This document shows positions 9,329 through 18,712 of a stretch of 64,000 bases of DNA, piece after piece. Numbering within the stretch: the first letter of the stretch is position 1; the number at the start of each line of letters is the position of its first letter. Made by a program: the position numbers and the translations under genes. Under the pieces are notes generated by a model that searched no databases, had not been told where the DNA came from, and worked only from the letters and a program-made list of their open reading frames with translations. Source of the DNA: CAIWHR01 sp963773195 (lineage in GTDB: Bacteria > Pseudomonadota > Gammaproteobacteria > Burkholderiales > Casimicrobiaceae); the NCBI GenBank assembly GCA_963773195.1, contig CAVZAE010000008.1, positions 106,139 through 170,138 on the forward strand, written 5' to 3'.

Positions 9329-9856
9329 ATGGCCGAGTTTCTCTCGATGTTCCAGTTGGATTCGGGCCACCCGTGGTGGCATTTCGTCGTCCGCGCCGCG
9401 ATCGTCTACCTTTTCCTGCTCTTCGCCCTCCGGCTGCTCGGGAGCCGCCCGCTCGCGCAGTTGAGCAAGTTCGATGTGATCCTGCTCATGGTCCTGGCCA
9501 ACGCGGTCCAGAATGCGATGAACGCCGGCGACAATTCCGTGCTCGCTGGCGTGTTGCTCGCCGTAACGCTGATGGTGATGAACCACGTCCTGCACCGGTT
9601 CGTGTTCCGTCATCATCGGCTCGAGGCCCTGATCGAAGGCTCCCCGCAGGTGCTGATCCACAACGGTCAGGTCGTGCCCGCCGTCGCCGCGTCCGCCAAT
9701 CTCACCGAGGAGGACATCCGGGCCGAGCTGCGCAAGGCGGGCGTCGCCGATCCCGCCGCCGTGCGCTGGGCGATCCTCGAGGCGGACGGTCACATCAGTG
9801 TCATCCCCCATCACACCGTCGCGGAGGCCGGCGGCGGACGGCTCACGAAGGTATAA
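9329..9856 (+). CDS. DUF421 (YetF-like) membrane protein
   Basis: 175-aa protein of the DUF421 family: three hydrophobic segments in the first ~85 residues (VVRAAIVYLFLLFALRLLG, VILLMVLANAVQNAM, LLAVTLMVMNHVLH) followed by the small cytoplasmic domain (PQVLIHNGQVV ... LTEEDIRAELRKAGV ... AILEADGHISVIP). The function of the family is unknown. The ATG at 9329 is chosen because GGAGG lies 5 bases upstream and the protein then begins at the usual family N-terminus. It is divergent from the ABC exporter. Its stop codon lies inside a TATAAT that may serve the next gene. Confidence 0.85.
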   Translation: MAEFLSMFQLDSGHPWWHFVVRAAIVYLFLLFALRLLGSRPLAQLSKFDVILLMVLANAVQNAMNAGDNSVLAGVLLAVTLMVMNHVLHRFVFRHHRLEALIEGSPQVLIHNGQVVPAVAASANLTEEDIRAELRKAGVADPAAVRWAILEADGHISVIPHHTVAEAGGGRLTKV

Positions 9857-9857
9857 T
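9852..9857 (+). promoter_or_regulatory. Possible -10 box for the aminotransferase gene
   Basis: A perfect TATAAT overlaps the DUF421 stop codon, 28 bases before the aminotransferase start. No convincing -35 is seen at 16-18 bases upstream, so this is suggestive only. Confidence 0.4.
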
Positions 9858-9885
9858 GCGCTGTTGTTAACTGCTCGGTCCCCGC

Positions 9886-11103
9886 ATGAACGCCCCGCTG
9901 CCGAACTCGCTGCTCGCGACCGTCGAGCTGGCGCCCAAGGATCCGATTCTCGGCGTTTCCGAGGCCTACCTCGCGGACACGAATCCACGCAAGGTCAACC
10001 TCGGTGTCGGCGTCTACACCGACGAGACCGGAAAAATCCCGTTGCTCGAGTGCGTCAAGCGCGCGGAGCGCGAACTGACCGATCGGGCGTCGCCGCGCGG
10101 CTACCTTCCCATCGACGGCATCGCCGACTACGACAGTGCGGTGCGTTCCATGGTGCTGGGAGCAAACAGCGATGCGATCGCCTCGCGCCGCGCCGTGACG
10201 GTACAGGCGTTGGGCGGCACCGGCGGCCTCAAGATCGGCGCCGACTTCCTCCGCAAGTTCGCGCCTGCCGCAAAGGTCTGGATCAGCGACCCCAGCTGGG
10301 AAAACCACCGCGCACTGTTCGAGGGCGCAGGCTTCACCGTCGAGACTTATCCTTACTACGACACGAAGACGCGCGGCCTCGATTTCGACGGGATGATGGC
10401 CACGCTTGGCGGGCTCCCGCCCGGCGCCATCGTCGTGTTGCACGCTTGCTGCCACAACCCGACCGGCGCCGATCCGACGCCCGAGCAATGGGCCAAGATC
10501 CTGGAGGTTGTTCGCTCTCGCGGTCTCGTGCCGTTCCTCGACATCGCCTACCAGGGCTTCGCCGACGGCATCGACGCCGACGGCGCGGTAGTCCGCAGCT
10601 TCGCGGCGACGCCGGGACCGTTGTTCGTGTCGACGTCGTTCTCCAAATCATTCTCACTCTACGGCGAGCGGATCGGTGCGCTGACGGTCATCACCGGCGA
10701 CGACGGCGAGGCGGCGCGCGTGCTCTCGCAGCTCAAGCGCGCCATCCGCGCCAATTACTCGACGCCGCCGACGCACGGCGGCCAGATCGTGACGGCCGTG
10801 CTCAAGTCACCGGAGCTCCGCGCGTTATGGGAGGCCGAGCTTGCGTCCATGCGCGACCGCATCAAGCTGATGCGCGCGATGCTGGTCGAGCGCTTGCACG
10901 AGCGCATGCCCGATGCGGATTTCCGGTTCATGCTGCGGCAGCGAGGGATGTTCTCGTATTCGGGATTGACCAAGGAGCAGGTCGGCCGCCTGCGCTCGGA
11001 ATTCTCCGTCTACGCAATCGATACGGGACGCATCTGCGTGGCCGCGCTCAACGCGAAGAACGTCGACCACGTGGCAACCGCGATCGCCGCGGTCGCGAAG
11101 TGA
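9886..11103 (+). CDS. Class I aspartate/aromatic amino-acid aminotransferase
   Basis: 405-aa PLP enzyme of the AspC/TyrB group that moves amino groups between aspartate or aromatic amino acids and 2-oxoglutarate. The family N-terminus (PKDPILGVSEAYLAD), the substrate and cofactor regions (VNLGVGVYTDETGKIPLL, HACCHNPTGADPT) and the PLP lysine in STSFSKSFSLYGERIG are intact, as is the C-terminal arginine region (RQRGMFSYSGL). Start ATG 9886 matches the family. In many betaproteobacteria this gene is divergent from uvrB; here the ABC exporter and the DUF421 gene lie between them. AspC-like and TyrB-like specificity cannot be separated from sequence. Confidence 0.93.
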   Translation: MNAPLPNSLLATVELAPKDPILGVSEAYLADTNPRKVNLGVGVYTDETGKIPLLECVKRAERELTDRASPRGYLPIDGIADYDSAVRSMVLGANSDAIASRRAVTVQALGGTGGLKIGADFLRKFAPAAKVWISDPSWENHRALFEGAGFTVETYPYYDTKTRGLDFDGMMATLGGLPPGAIVVLHACCHNPTGADPTPEQWAKILEVVRSRGLVPFLDIAYQGFADGIDADGAVVRSFAATPGPLFVSTSFSKSFSLYGERIGALTVITGDDGEAARVLSQLKRAIRANYSTPPTHGGQIVTAVLKSPELRALWEAELASMRDRIKLMRAMLVERLHERMPDADFRFMLRQRGMFSYSGLTKEQVGRLRSEFSVYAIDTGRICVAALNAKNVDHVATAIAAVAK

Positions 11104-11115
11104 TCGGCCCCCGCT

Positions 11116-11143
11116 TTGACAGGAAGGCGAAATCCGATATAAT
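11116..11143 (+). promoter_or_regulatory. Consensus sigma-70 promoter of tRNA-Gly
   Basis: TTGACA at 11116-11121 and TATAAT at 11138-11143 both match consensus exactly, with a 16-base spacer. The expected transcription start near 11150 is about 9 bases before the tRNA-Gly gene, as is usual for strong tRNA promoters. Confidence 0.9.
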
Positions 11144-11158
11144 TCAACGCTGTTCAAT

Positions 11159-11234
11159 GCGGGAATAGCTCAGTTGGTAGAGCGCAACCTTGCCAAGGTT
11201 GAGGTCGCGAGTTCGAGACTCGTTTCCCGCTCCA
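11159..11234 (+). tRNA. tRNA-Gly (GCC)
   Basis: 76-nt cloverleaf with encoded CCA. Acceptor GCGGGAA pairs with TTCCCGC, the D-arm is TAGCTCAGTTGGTAGAGC, the anticodon arm CAACC-TTGCCAA-GGTTG carries anticodon GCC, and the T-arm is CGAGTTCGAGACTCG. It is preceded by a consensus promoter and followed by a terminator-like hairpin. Confidence 0.97.
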
Positions 11235-11243
11235 ATATCCTCC

Positions 11244-11280
11244 CGGGAGAGCCCGTAAGACCGTAGTGGCTCTCCCGTTT
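11244..11280 (+). terminator. Terminator-like hairpin after tRNA-Gly
   Basis: A perfect 10-bp stem CGGGAGAGCC / GGCTCTCCCG (11244-11253 and 11268-11277) with a 14-nt loop is followed by TTTCGTTT. It lies between tRNA-Gly and tRNA-Cys and may end the first transcript or reduce read-through. Confidence 0.65.
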
Positions 11281-11315
11281 CGTTTGGTCCGCGCGCCCTG
11301 CACGCGGCGCTGCCC

Positions 11316-11389
11316 GGCGGGGTGGCAGAGTGGTCATGCAGCGGCCTGCAAAGCCGTCTACGCCGGTTCGATTCCGACCCCCGCCTCCA
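11316..11389 (+). tRNA. tRNA-Cys (GCA)
   Basis: 74-nt cloverleaf with encoded CCA. Acceptor GGCGGGG pairs with CCCCGCC, the anticodon arm GCGGC-CTGCAAA-GCCGT carries anticodon GCA, and the T-loop is TTCGATT. One T-stem position is a C-A mismatch, which is unusual. A near-copy of its last ~27 bases lies at 18713-18741. Confidence 0.93.
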
Positions 11390-11701
11390 CTGCCTTCTAT
11401 GTCGGCCTGAGCCGCCCGCGTTCGCCCTTCCGTTACAAGAGTCTCGGCGGCCCGCGTCCGCTTGGCCCGGTTGGTCTACGTGCGGCGCCCTCGCGATCCC
11501 GACCCTTCGCTACTCGATCCGTCGCTCGTAGCGATGAGCCCGTTGGCGTTCTTGCTTTCGGGCTTTGAGCCGTATTGACGAGCGCGAATACGCACAAAGC
11601 TGGTTGGTGCGAGCGACTAGCAACCGCGCCGTACCCGTGCGGCGCCGAAAGGAGTACGCTTCCCCGAGACCCGAACTCAGATTTCGGGCGAGGGAGGAGA
11701 C
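11390..11701. other. Non-coding stretch after tRNA-Cys
   Basis: No protein with family resemblance or coherent composition, and no further tRNA, is seen here. A ribosome-binding site (GGGAGGAG) for the next gene is at its right end. It is the left part of the island-like segment that ends at 18741. Confidence 0.4.
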
Positions 11702-11974
11702 ATGATCTCCGAATTGAGGGAGCGTCTTGCCTCGGCCCCCGACACCGACGGCGAGCACGCGCTAGTGAGACTCTCCATCATCGCGGTCGTTCTCTACACG
11801 CTGTTTGTAGCGCCGGAGAATGGCTGGTCCCAGGACGAAATTCTTGTGGCGTCCGGCGTGTCCGGATTCTTCGGCATCGCCATAGGGATCTTTATCTCGA
11901 TCTGCGTTCGACCCCATAAAGCGACTAGCGGCCGCCGCGAGACACGAGAGTTGCTGCGCGTCATAGGGAACTGA
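11702..11974 (+). CDS. Short membrane protein resembling the N-terminus of an RpfC-type sensor kinase
   Basis: 90-aa product: a short polar N-terminus (MISELRERLASAPDTDGEHA), one clear membrane helix (LVRLSIIAVVLYTLFVAP) and a second (GVSGFFGIAIGIFISICV). The arrangement resembles the first two membrane segments of RpfC-type hybrid sensor kinases, but the protein ends before any kinase domain, so it may be a truncated remnant. The GGGAGGAG ribosome site is well placed, so it may still be translated. The RCK protein starts 19 bases downstream, suggesting joint transcription. Confidence 0.55.
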   Translation: MISELRERLASAPDTDGEHALVRLSIIAVVLYTLFVAPENGWSQDEILVASGVSGFFGIAIGIFISICVRPHKATSGRRETRELLRVIGN

Positions 11975-11993
11975 CTGGAAAGACGTAGCGACG

Positions 11994-13811
11994 ATGCGCG
12001 ATCACGTCGTCATTTGCGGATTAGGTCGGATCGGACGGCGGGTCCTTGACCTCCTGCGCTCCGCAGGCGTCCTCGCGGTCGCCATAGATCTCAAACTCGA
12101 TCCCGGCGATGTGAGCGACGCTTGCGTCCAATTCATTTCCGGCGATTTCCGCAGGCGCGAAGTGCTGGAATCCGCAATGCTCGCAGAAGCTCGTGCCGCT
12201 CTCGTGCTGACTTCTGACGACCTTGTCAATCTCTCGGCTCTAATGACCGTACTGCAAGCCAGGCCCGAGCTGCGCGTTGTGGTCCGCATGTTCAACCCCA
12301 GCCTCATATCCCGCCTCGGGGCTGTTACAAGCAACGTCTTCGCCCTCTCCGACTCGGCGTTGGCCGCGCCGATGCTCGCCTTGATCGCCCACAGCGGCGG
12401 CGCCCTCGCGGGTTTTACCGTCAATGCTCAGCAGCCCATGGTCCTAACCGAATGGACGGCGCGCCGGGGCAAAGCCGGTGTCGGCAAACCCCTGATCGAT
12501 TGGCAACAACAATACGGCGTTCATGTCGTGGCGCGGCAACAGGCCGATGGTCGGTGGCAATTCTTCGCAGATCTCGACCTTGCCGTTCCTCTGAAAATGG
12601 GCGATCGCCTGATCGTATGTGGAACAACGAACAAGATGAATGCGCTGACCGACCACGGCGAAGGTGAACCGCATCGGCAAAGCTCAGGCGAGCTGTGGCG
12701 CCGCCTGGGACGAATGCTCCGCCGCGTGTGGAGTGAGATCGATTTTCCCATGAAACTCGGCGCAGCGATCTTCTCCGCCGTCATCATTGTCAGCGCGATC
12801 GTCTTTCGTTTCGGCATGAAGAACGACACGCTAGTCGATGCCTTTTATCGCGCTATTAGCCTGGTGGCGACCGGAGCCGACATGCACGGCAACGAAACCG
12901 ACCCCGGCTCCTGGCAGCGGGGTTTCATCAGTGTCCTGCGGCTCATGGGCGTTGCGCTGACCGCGGCCTTCACCGCCGTCTTGACTAACTACCTCGTGCG
13001 CGCTCACTTGGGCGGAGCACTCGAGGTACGGCGCATTCCCGAGAAAGGCCACATCATCCTGGTAGGACTGGGAAACGTCGGATTTCGCGTCGTCGAGCAA
13101 TTGACCCGCTTGGGCGAACGTGTCGTGGCTATCGAACGGCAACGCGACAACCGGTTCGTAACCACGGCCCGCCGCCTCGGAGCAGCCGTCATCGTCGGCG
13201 ATGGAACCGTAACCGAGGTTCTGCGTCAGGCACACGCTGCCAAGGCCAAGTCTCTCCTCGCAACGACGCGCAGCGACCTGACCAATCTCGAAATCGGTCT
13301 CTTGGCTCGGGAGGTCGACCCGAAAAAGCGCGTCGTCGTCCGCTTGAGTGACTCGCGCTTGGCCCAATTGCTTCGCGACGAAGCAGATATTCGACTAGCC
13401 ATGTCGATCCCGGACCTGGCCGCTCCCGCCTTCGTCGCGGGCCTCTGGGGCGATCGCGTCCGCGCCATTTTGCTCGTCGAGGGGCAACTGCTAGCGGTGG
13501 TCGATCTTGCGGCGCACTCCGACCATTTGTTGGCGGGCCGGACGATCGCCGACCTTGCCCAAACGTACCGCATCCTCCCCATAGCCCTGACAGTCGATGG
13601 CCAGATACGGTTGGACAACTTGCCTAGCGCGACGCTGGAACCTGATTCCAGCCTAACCGCTCTTGTCAGCTTCCGCGACCTGGAACTCCTCTTCCAACGC
13701 GAATCCGGGGCCTACCTGCGGCCATCCGCGGCAAACATCGCCCGCTACCCTCTTCCGGTAGTTGGCGACGGTTTGGAAGACCAGAGTAACGTCCGCTTCG
13801 ACGCGAACTAA
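11994..13811 (+). CDS. RCK/TrkA-N ion-channel-like protein with two NAD-binding domains
   Basis: 605-aa protein with an unusual order: an N-terminal Rossmann TrkA-N domain (HVVICGLGRIGRRVLDLL), then a central membrane part with two helices (about residues 244-265 and 305-330), then a second TrkA-N domain (HIILVGLGNVGFRVVEQL) and a C-terminal TrkA-C-like region. Between the two helices, where potassium channels carry TVGYGD or a close variant, the sequence is AISLVATGADMHGNE, so a standard selectivity filter is absent. It may transport another ion or act as a regulator. It is intact, with no frameshift, and lies in the island-like segment. Confidence 0.8.
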   Translation: MRDHVVICGLGRIGRRVLDLLRSAGVLAVAIDLKLDPGDVSDACVQFISGDFRRREVLESAMLAEARAALVLTSDDLVNLSALMTVLQARPELRVVVRMFNPSLISRLGAVTSNVFALSDSALAAPMLALIAHSGGALAGFTVNAQQPMVLTEWTARRGKAGVGKPLIDWQQQYGVHVVARQQADGRWQFFADLDLAVPLKMGDRLIVCGTTNKMNALTDHGEGEPHRQSSGELWRRLGRMLRRVWSEIDFPMKLGAAIFSAVIIVSAIVFRFGMKNDTLVDAFYRAISLVATGADMHGNETDPGSWQRGFISVLRLMGVALTAAFTAVLTNYLVRAHLGGALEVRRIPEKGHIILVGLGNVGFRVVEQLTRLGERVVAIERQRDNRFVTTARRLGAAVIVGDGTVTEVLRQAHAAKAKSLLATTRSDLTNLEIGLLAREVDPKKRVVVRLSDSRLAQLLRDEADIRLAMSIPDLAAPAFVAGLWGDRVRAILLVEGQLLAVVDLAAHSDHLLAGRTIADLAQTYRILPIALTVDGQIRLDNLPSATLEPDSSLTALVSFRDLELLFQRESGAYLRPSAANIARYPLPVVGDGLEDQSNVRFDAN

Positions 13812-13868
13812 TTGCCGCTATCCGGAATGCCGAACCTACGGTCCTCACCGCTGAGCACGAAACGCGCG

Positions 13869-14060
13869 CTACCGCCACCTATTGCGCGCTACTGAGACCG
13901 TCCGTGCTGCTATTCTCGCTGCCGAGGCGAATTGCGCCGTCGTAGCCTGCCGCTCGGCCCTGTCGAGCTCGTTGAGTATGGCAATGCTCTGAAAATGTAG
14001 AAGCGCTTTACTCGTCATCACAGTAGCGCCGACTCGTCGGGTTGGAGCGTGTTCGTTCAT
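13869..14060 (-). CDS. Small unknown protein, 63 aa
   Basis: Not recognised. The frame runs from ATG 14060 to a stop at 13869 and encodes a basic, Ala-rich helix-prone peptide (SKALLHFQSIAILNELDRAE, RQATTAQFASAARIAARTV). It begins 45 bases after another small gene on the same strand, which supports translation of both. An internal ATG follows residue 14, so the real product could be shorter. Confidence 0.35.
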   Translation of the reverse strand: MNEHAPTRRVGATVMTSKALLHFQSIAILNELDRAERQATTAQFASAARIAARTVSVARNRWR

Positions 14061-14105
14061 GTTGGGGGCCCTGCCGATAACATTTGCCGGGGACCTGCGC
14101 TTCCC

Positions 14106-14279
14106 TCAGCGGCCGTCGTTCCGAGGTGCCGGCAAAGGCGGAGGCGGTGCGGATGGCGCGAGCAAGCGTTCCTCGAGCTGATGTCGCAACTGTTCCGCGA
14201 TCTCGATTTCGGCACTGGTAGTGAAGCAAGGCACCGGATCCGCGTTGGTGCCATGATTGTGCAGTTCAATCTTGAGCAT
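14106..14279 (-). CDS. Small unknown protein, 57 aa
   Basis: Not recognised. Frame from ATG 14279 to TGA 14106: MLKIELHNHGTNADPVPCFT, then a helical stretch (AEIEIAEQLRHQLEERLLAP) and a proline-rich end. The mixed, balanced composition looks like true protein, unlike the Arg/Ala-rich antisense frames around it. No strong ribosome site is visible. It is followed on the same strand by the 63-aa gene, so the two may form a small operon. Confidence 0.45.
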   Translation of the reverse strand: MLKIELHNHGTNADPVPCFTTSAEIEIAEQLRHQLEERLLAPSAPPPPLPAPRNDGR

Positions 14280-15267
14280 ATCGGGCTGCTTCGCTTGGGA
14301 GAAATGACCTCAAAGACTCGCCGCCCGGGTACGTGCATGTCGCGTGCCAGCGATGGAATGTCCTGTAAAAACAAACTACGGGGCCCGGTATGCAGCATCT
14401 ACCGCTTGCTGTGGAGTACTCCGTGTAAACATTCGCGACACCTTGGCCGTGGGGTTGGGCTCCGCCACTGTGCACGGCAAATGGGACCATTGGAACGCCA
14501 AATCGACCTGGCTGCTCCCCCTCCGTGGTGCTGGAGAAGCATCGCGCTTGAATGTCCGCTTCTTGTCCCGCCCAAGGGCCGGGAAGGGTCGAAAGCCATG
14601 CGCGACCGCACATCAACGCCTCGTCCCATGCACCTCTGTTGGACTGGCAACGGTCGCGGCGCGTCACTTCGACCGTTGACCGATGGCGCCCGGCCGATTG
14701 TGGCGCGAAGGAATCCTTACCTCGGTCTCGCCGCCAAGGCTGGCGAACCAAATCCGCTATTTCCTTCGCCGAGCGCGATGTGATTGCGGAACGCTATCGC
14801 GAGTGGGAGATCACCGGATCGCCAGAATTGCGTCAGTCGATCGGTGCGGCGTTCACCCCGTGGATTTAGGTGCCCGCAGGATGGCTGCTTGCGGCCCTGG
14901 TATCCATCTTGATTATTTCTTCTTCGCCCTCCTCCGTCTTCCGTTGGTAGTCGTCGTAGGACATGCTGGTGGTTGCCGAGAGATCGCTCCCCTCGCGCGA
15001 GCGCTAGCTGCACCGGGAGATTTCCGACTGCGCTGATCAATCGGTAGTTGTCTCGAAGGAATTGGGGGCATATGCTTTCTTAGGCTAGCTGTCTTACTGG
15101 CGTTCCCTGGAAAAGGCGAAATGCTGGGTTGTAGCTAACAACACGGGGCGAAGAATCCAAATTCTGTATTGATGAGGCGACTCCGTACGCTTGGCGAGCT
15201 CCAAGCACGGATAGAAACAAAGCCCAAGAACGTAAGAAGAGTGGGCTACAAAACGGGGGGAAACGCA
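14280..15267. other. About 1 kb without a recognisable gene
   Basis: Frames up to about 245 codons exist on both strands, but their products are low-coherence and overlap each other with no family resemblance. Base composition looks lower in GC than the surrounding operons, as expected for acquired DNA. The last bases hold the upstream region and G-rich ribosome site of the galactose-oxidase-like gene. Confidence 0.3.
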
Positions 15268-18200
15268 ATGCGACGCACGCTCCTGGTTGGCTTCCTGGCC
15301 ACCGCTGTTGGTGGTGCCCTCGTTTCTGGCAGTGCAAGCGCTCAGACATGTGCCCCGAATGTCCCGCACATCACCGGCACATGGACCACGCTTCCCTATC
15401 AGATGCCGATCAACCCGATCTCAGCCAACGTCCTCCCTAATGGGAATGTCTTGATCGTCGCGGGATCGGAGAATGACGCGAGGAACAACTCAAAAGGCGC
15501 GGAGAGCTACCGCGCTGCGATCTGGGATCCGACCGGCACAGACGAGAGCAGCATTGCCGTTCAGAACCTGACCTACGATGTGTTTTGCAGCGGCACGGCC
15601 GCCTTGCCCGACGGGCGCTCGCTCGTCGTTGGGGGCACGTCCGATTACTCGTTCAAGGGCGAGAGCCGGGCTTCCATCTTCGATCCCAGGACTGGGAAGT
15701 TCGCGCAGTCGCAAAGCATGGCGGACGGCCGCTGGTACGCCACGGCCACGACACTCGGTGACGGCCGCGTGATGGCGATGTCTGGACTGACTCTGAGCGG
15801 CGGCACAAGCACGACCGTCGAGATCTACGATCTTGCGAACGCAGGAGCGGGATGGAGATCTCCAACGAGCGTCCCGTTTGGTCCGCCGCTTTACCCGCGC
15901 GTCTTTCTGCTGCCGAATGGGACGGTCTTTTATACGGGACAGGGAAGCGGCTCAGGGAACGCGAACGCCTGGATTTTCGACCCTGCGAGCGGGACCTAGA
16001 CAGTTTCGGCCGCAAGGACGAGAACCGGTCCTATGGATCGTCAGTCATCCTGCCGCTGCTGCCCCCTAACTACACTCCGCGGGTCATGAACTTCGGAGGC
16101 GGCAGTCCCGCCAGCCCGACGACGGACATCATCGACCTCTCCGTGGCCTCTCCGACCTATGCGGCGGGGCCTAACATGTCCACGGGCCGCATCCAAATGA
16201 ATGCGGTCATCCTCCCCAACGGTAAAGTGCTTGCAGAGGGCGGCTCGGTCAATAACGAGGCCCCCGACACTCCAGGGAAGACCGCTGATCTATACGATCC
16301 GGTCACCAACACATTCAGTTCGGCGGGTGCTGCAGCCTATTCGCGCCTCTATCACTCTGTAGCGTTGCTCCTCCCTGATGCGACGGTTGTGAGCATGGGC
16401 AGCAACCCAGGGTCGCGGGGAAGCTATGAGGCAGCGATCGAGATCTACACTCCGCCTTATCTGTTCGATGCGAACGATCACTTGATCACCACGAATCGTC
16501 CGAGCATCACTGCGATCTCGCCAGCTTCCGGAGTCATCGGATACAACGCACCCTTCTCCGTCGGTTACACGAGCACATCGGTGATCGCCTCGGCGGTGCT
16601 CGTACGCCCCGGCTCGGCTACCCACGCCGAGGACATGGACCAGCGGCTGATTGGTCTGTGCGGTCCTTCACCGCAGCCGCCCTGCAGCGTTGCGAACAAC
16701 ACTCTCAATCTGACAACTCCACTGAACGGTAACGTAGCCCCTCCTGGCTACTACATGTTGTTCCTTCTCGACAGTGCCGGCGTTCCTTCGACGGCGCAAT
16801 TCATCCAGCTCACGCAGTACTCAACGGTGCCGCCAGTGGGTGCGATCGCCGCGCCCTCTTCCGACGTAAACATATCTGCCGGGGGCACTGTCGCATTCGG
16901 CACGAGCACCGTCGCTTCCAAGTACTCGTGGGTCTTCCCCGGTGGATCGCCCGCCACGTCGACGGCGCAAAATCCAGGAAACGTGACGTTCCCCAATGCT
17001 GGTACCTATCAAGTCTCGTTAACCGTCATCGACTCGAGCAATCACGCGGATCCGAGTCCGCCCACCCGAACGATCACGGTGCTGCCTACCACACCCGACT
17101 TCTTGATCACCATCGGTCAGGCTGCGCAGGAAGTCGTCCCGGGAGGATCTGCTGCTTTCACAGTTACGGTCACGCCACAAAGCGGCTTTACGGGTACGGT
17201 GAGCTTGAGTGTCGGCAGCGAAAGCGGGTTCCCTGCGGGCATCACAAGTGGTGGATTCAGCCCAACCGGCATAAGCGGCTCCGGCTCCTCGACGCTGACC
17301 ATGAATACCGCAACCAGCACGGTTCCCTGGGCGCTGTCGCTGACTGTCACGGGCACCAGTGGGACGATCAGCCATACCGCATCGACCACGTTGCTGGTAA
17401 ATCTGGCGCCCCCCGCCAGCCTGACAGCCGCTCCGGGTGACACTCTAGTCAGCTTGTCGTGGCCGGCCTCAGTCGGCGCAACCAGTTACCACGCGAAGAG
17501 GGCGACGGCGAGCGGTGGACCGTACCAGACCCTTGCCTGCCCCATCGGGACGAGTTACACCGACACCGGCCTAACCAACGGTGTCAGTTATTTCTATGTC
17601 GTGTCTGCAGCATTCAGTGGCAGTCCTAACGCAGGCGGAGAGAGCGCTGACTCGGACGAGGCAAGCGCGATACCTCGGCCGCCGCCGCCGTCGCCACCTA
17701 CGGGTCTCGCAGCGACGCCCAGCAGCGGTCAAATTGCTCTCGCCTGGAATCCATCCTCAGGTGCCACCAGCTACCGAGTGAAGCGCGCGACGGTCAGTGG
17801 CGGACCCTACGGGGTCATCAAGACTCTGACTTCGACCAGCTATACCGATACCGGCGTCGCGAATGGTACGACTTATTATTACGTAGTATCGGCCGTCAAC
17901 TCCGGCGGAGAAAGTAGCAATTCGTCCGAGGTTAACGCTACGCCTCCGGTGCCTCCGCCCTCGCCACCCGCGGGTCTCGCAGCGACGCCCAGCAGCGTCC
18001 AAATTGCCCTCGCTTGGAATCCATCCTCAGGTGCGACGAGCTACCGTGTGAAGCGCGCGACGGTCAGTGGCGGACCCTATGGGGTCATCGCGACTCCGAC
18101 TTCGACCAGTTATACCGATACCAGCGTGACGAGTGGTACGACCTATTACTACGTAGTATCGGCCGTCAACTCCGCCGGAGAAAGTAACAACTCGTCCGAG

Positions 18201-18506
18201 GTTAACGCTACGCCTCAGGTGTTGGTGCCCGCTGCGCCTACGAGTCTCACCGCCAAGTCAAACAAGCCAAAGACCATCGACCTACGTTGGATTCAGTCCA
18301 TTACTTCGGGAGTCACGAAGAACAACATTTACCGACGGACGAGCAGTGGCTCGTACCCCTCAACCCCGATGGCCACCATTAACGCGACCACCGTTTATCG
18401 GGACGCAGGTGTTTCGAGCGGAGCAACCTATTGCTATGTCGTCACCGCAACAGGCAGCGGTGGCGAGAGCGGTCGCTCAAATGAGGCGTGCACCGGCGTG
18501 AAATAG
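15268..18506 (+). pseudogene. Secreted galactose-oxidase-like protein with PKD and fibronectin III repeats (one TAG, one frameshift)
   Basis: Predicted secreted copper radical oxidase. A signal peptide ends at GSASAQ. The kelch propeller keeps all expected galactose-oxidase ligands: Cys in DVFCSGTAALPDG, the crosslinked Tyr in DGRWYATATTL, Tyr-His in SRLYHSVALLLPD and the late His in SATHAEDMDQR. A PKD-like domain (about 16810-17090), a further Ig-like segment and fibronectin III domains follow; two of these are near-identical with a 270-nt period. Translation is interrupted by TAG at 15997-15999, where family members have Trp (GTWTV), and by a one-base loss in an A run near 16022. Both breaks may be sequence errors. 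Start ATG 15268 follows a G-rich ribosome site. Confidence 0.85.
17701..18240 (+). repeat. Tandem 270-nt fibronectin III repeat
   Basis: Two consecutive units beginning CGGGTCTCGCAGCGACGCCC at 17701 and 17971 are nearly identical over most of 270 nt, exactly 90 codons. This points to a recent in-frame duplication of one fibronectin III domain inside the galactose-oxidase-like gene. Confidence 0.8.
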
Positions 18507-18514
18507 TTTCCGAT

Positions 18515-18544
18515 GTCCGCTTTGGGTTGCGGATTTAAGCGGAC
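18515..18544. repeat. Inverted repeat after the oxidase gene
   Basis: GTCCGCTT (18515-18522) and AAGCGGAC (18537-18544) form a perfect 8-bp stem with a 14-nt loop, 8 bases after the oxidase stop. It may act as a weak terminator, though no T run follows. The sequence also resembles a palindrome I recall as dispersed in other proteobacterial genomes; that link is uncertain. Confidence 0.5.
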
Positions 18545-18712
18545 GGCGCGCTTGGCGGCCCGCTTCCTTCGGCGGTCGGTCGACCGGCGGAAGCGGTGGA
18601 ACCCGTGTCGGTGATGGCAACGACAGGTCTCAGCGCGCGACGCCGGGGGTAACGCGGGAGGTAACGGCTGACGTTGTCGCCAATCCGCTCCACCCTCCCC
18701 CCATGACCATTT

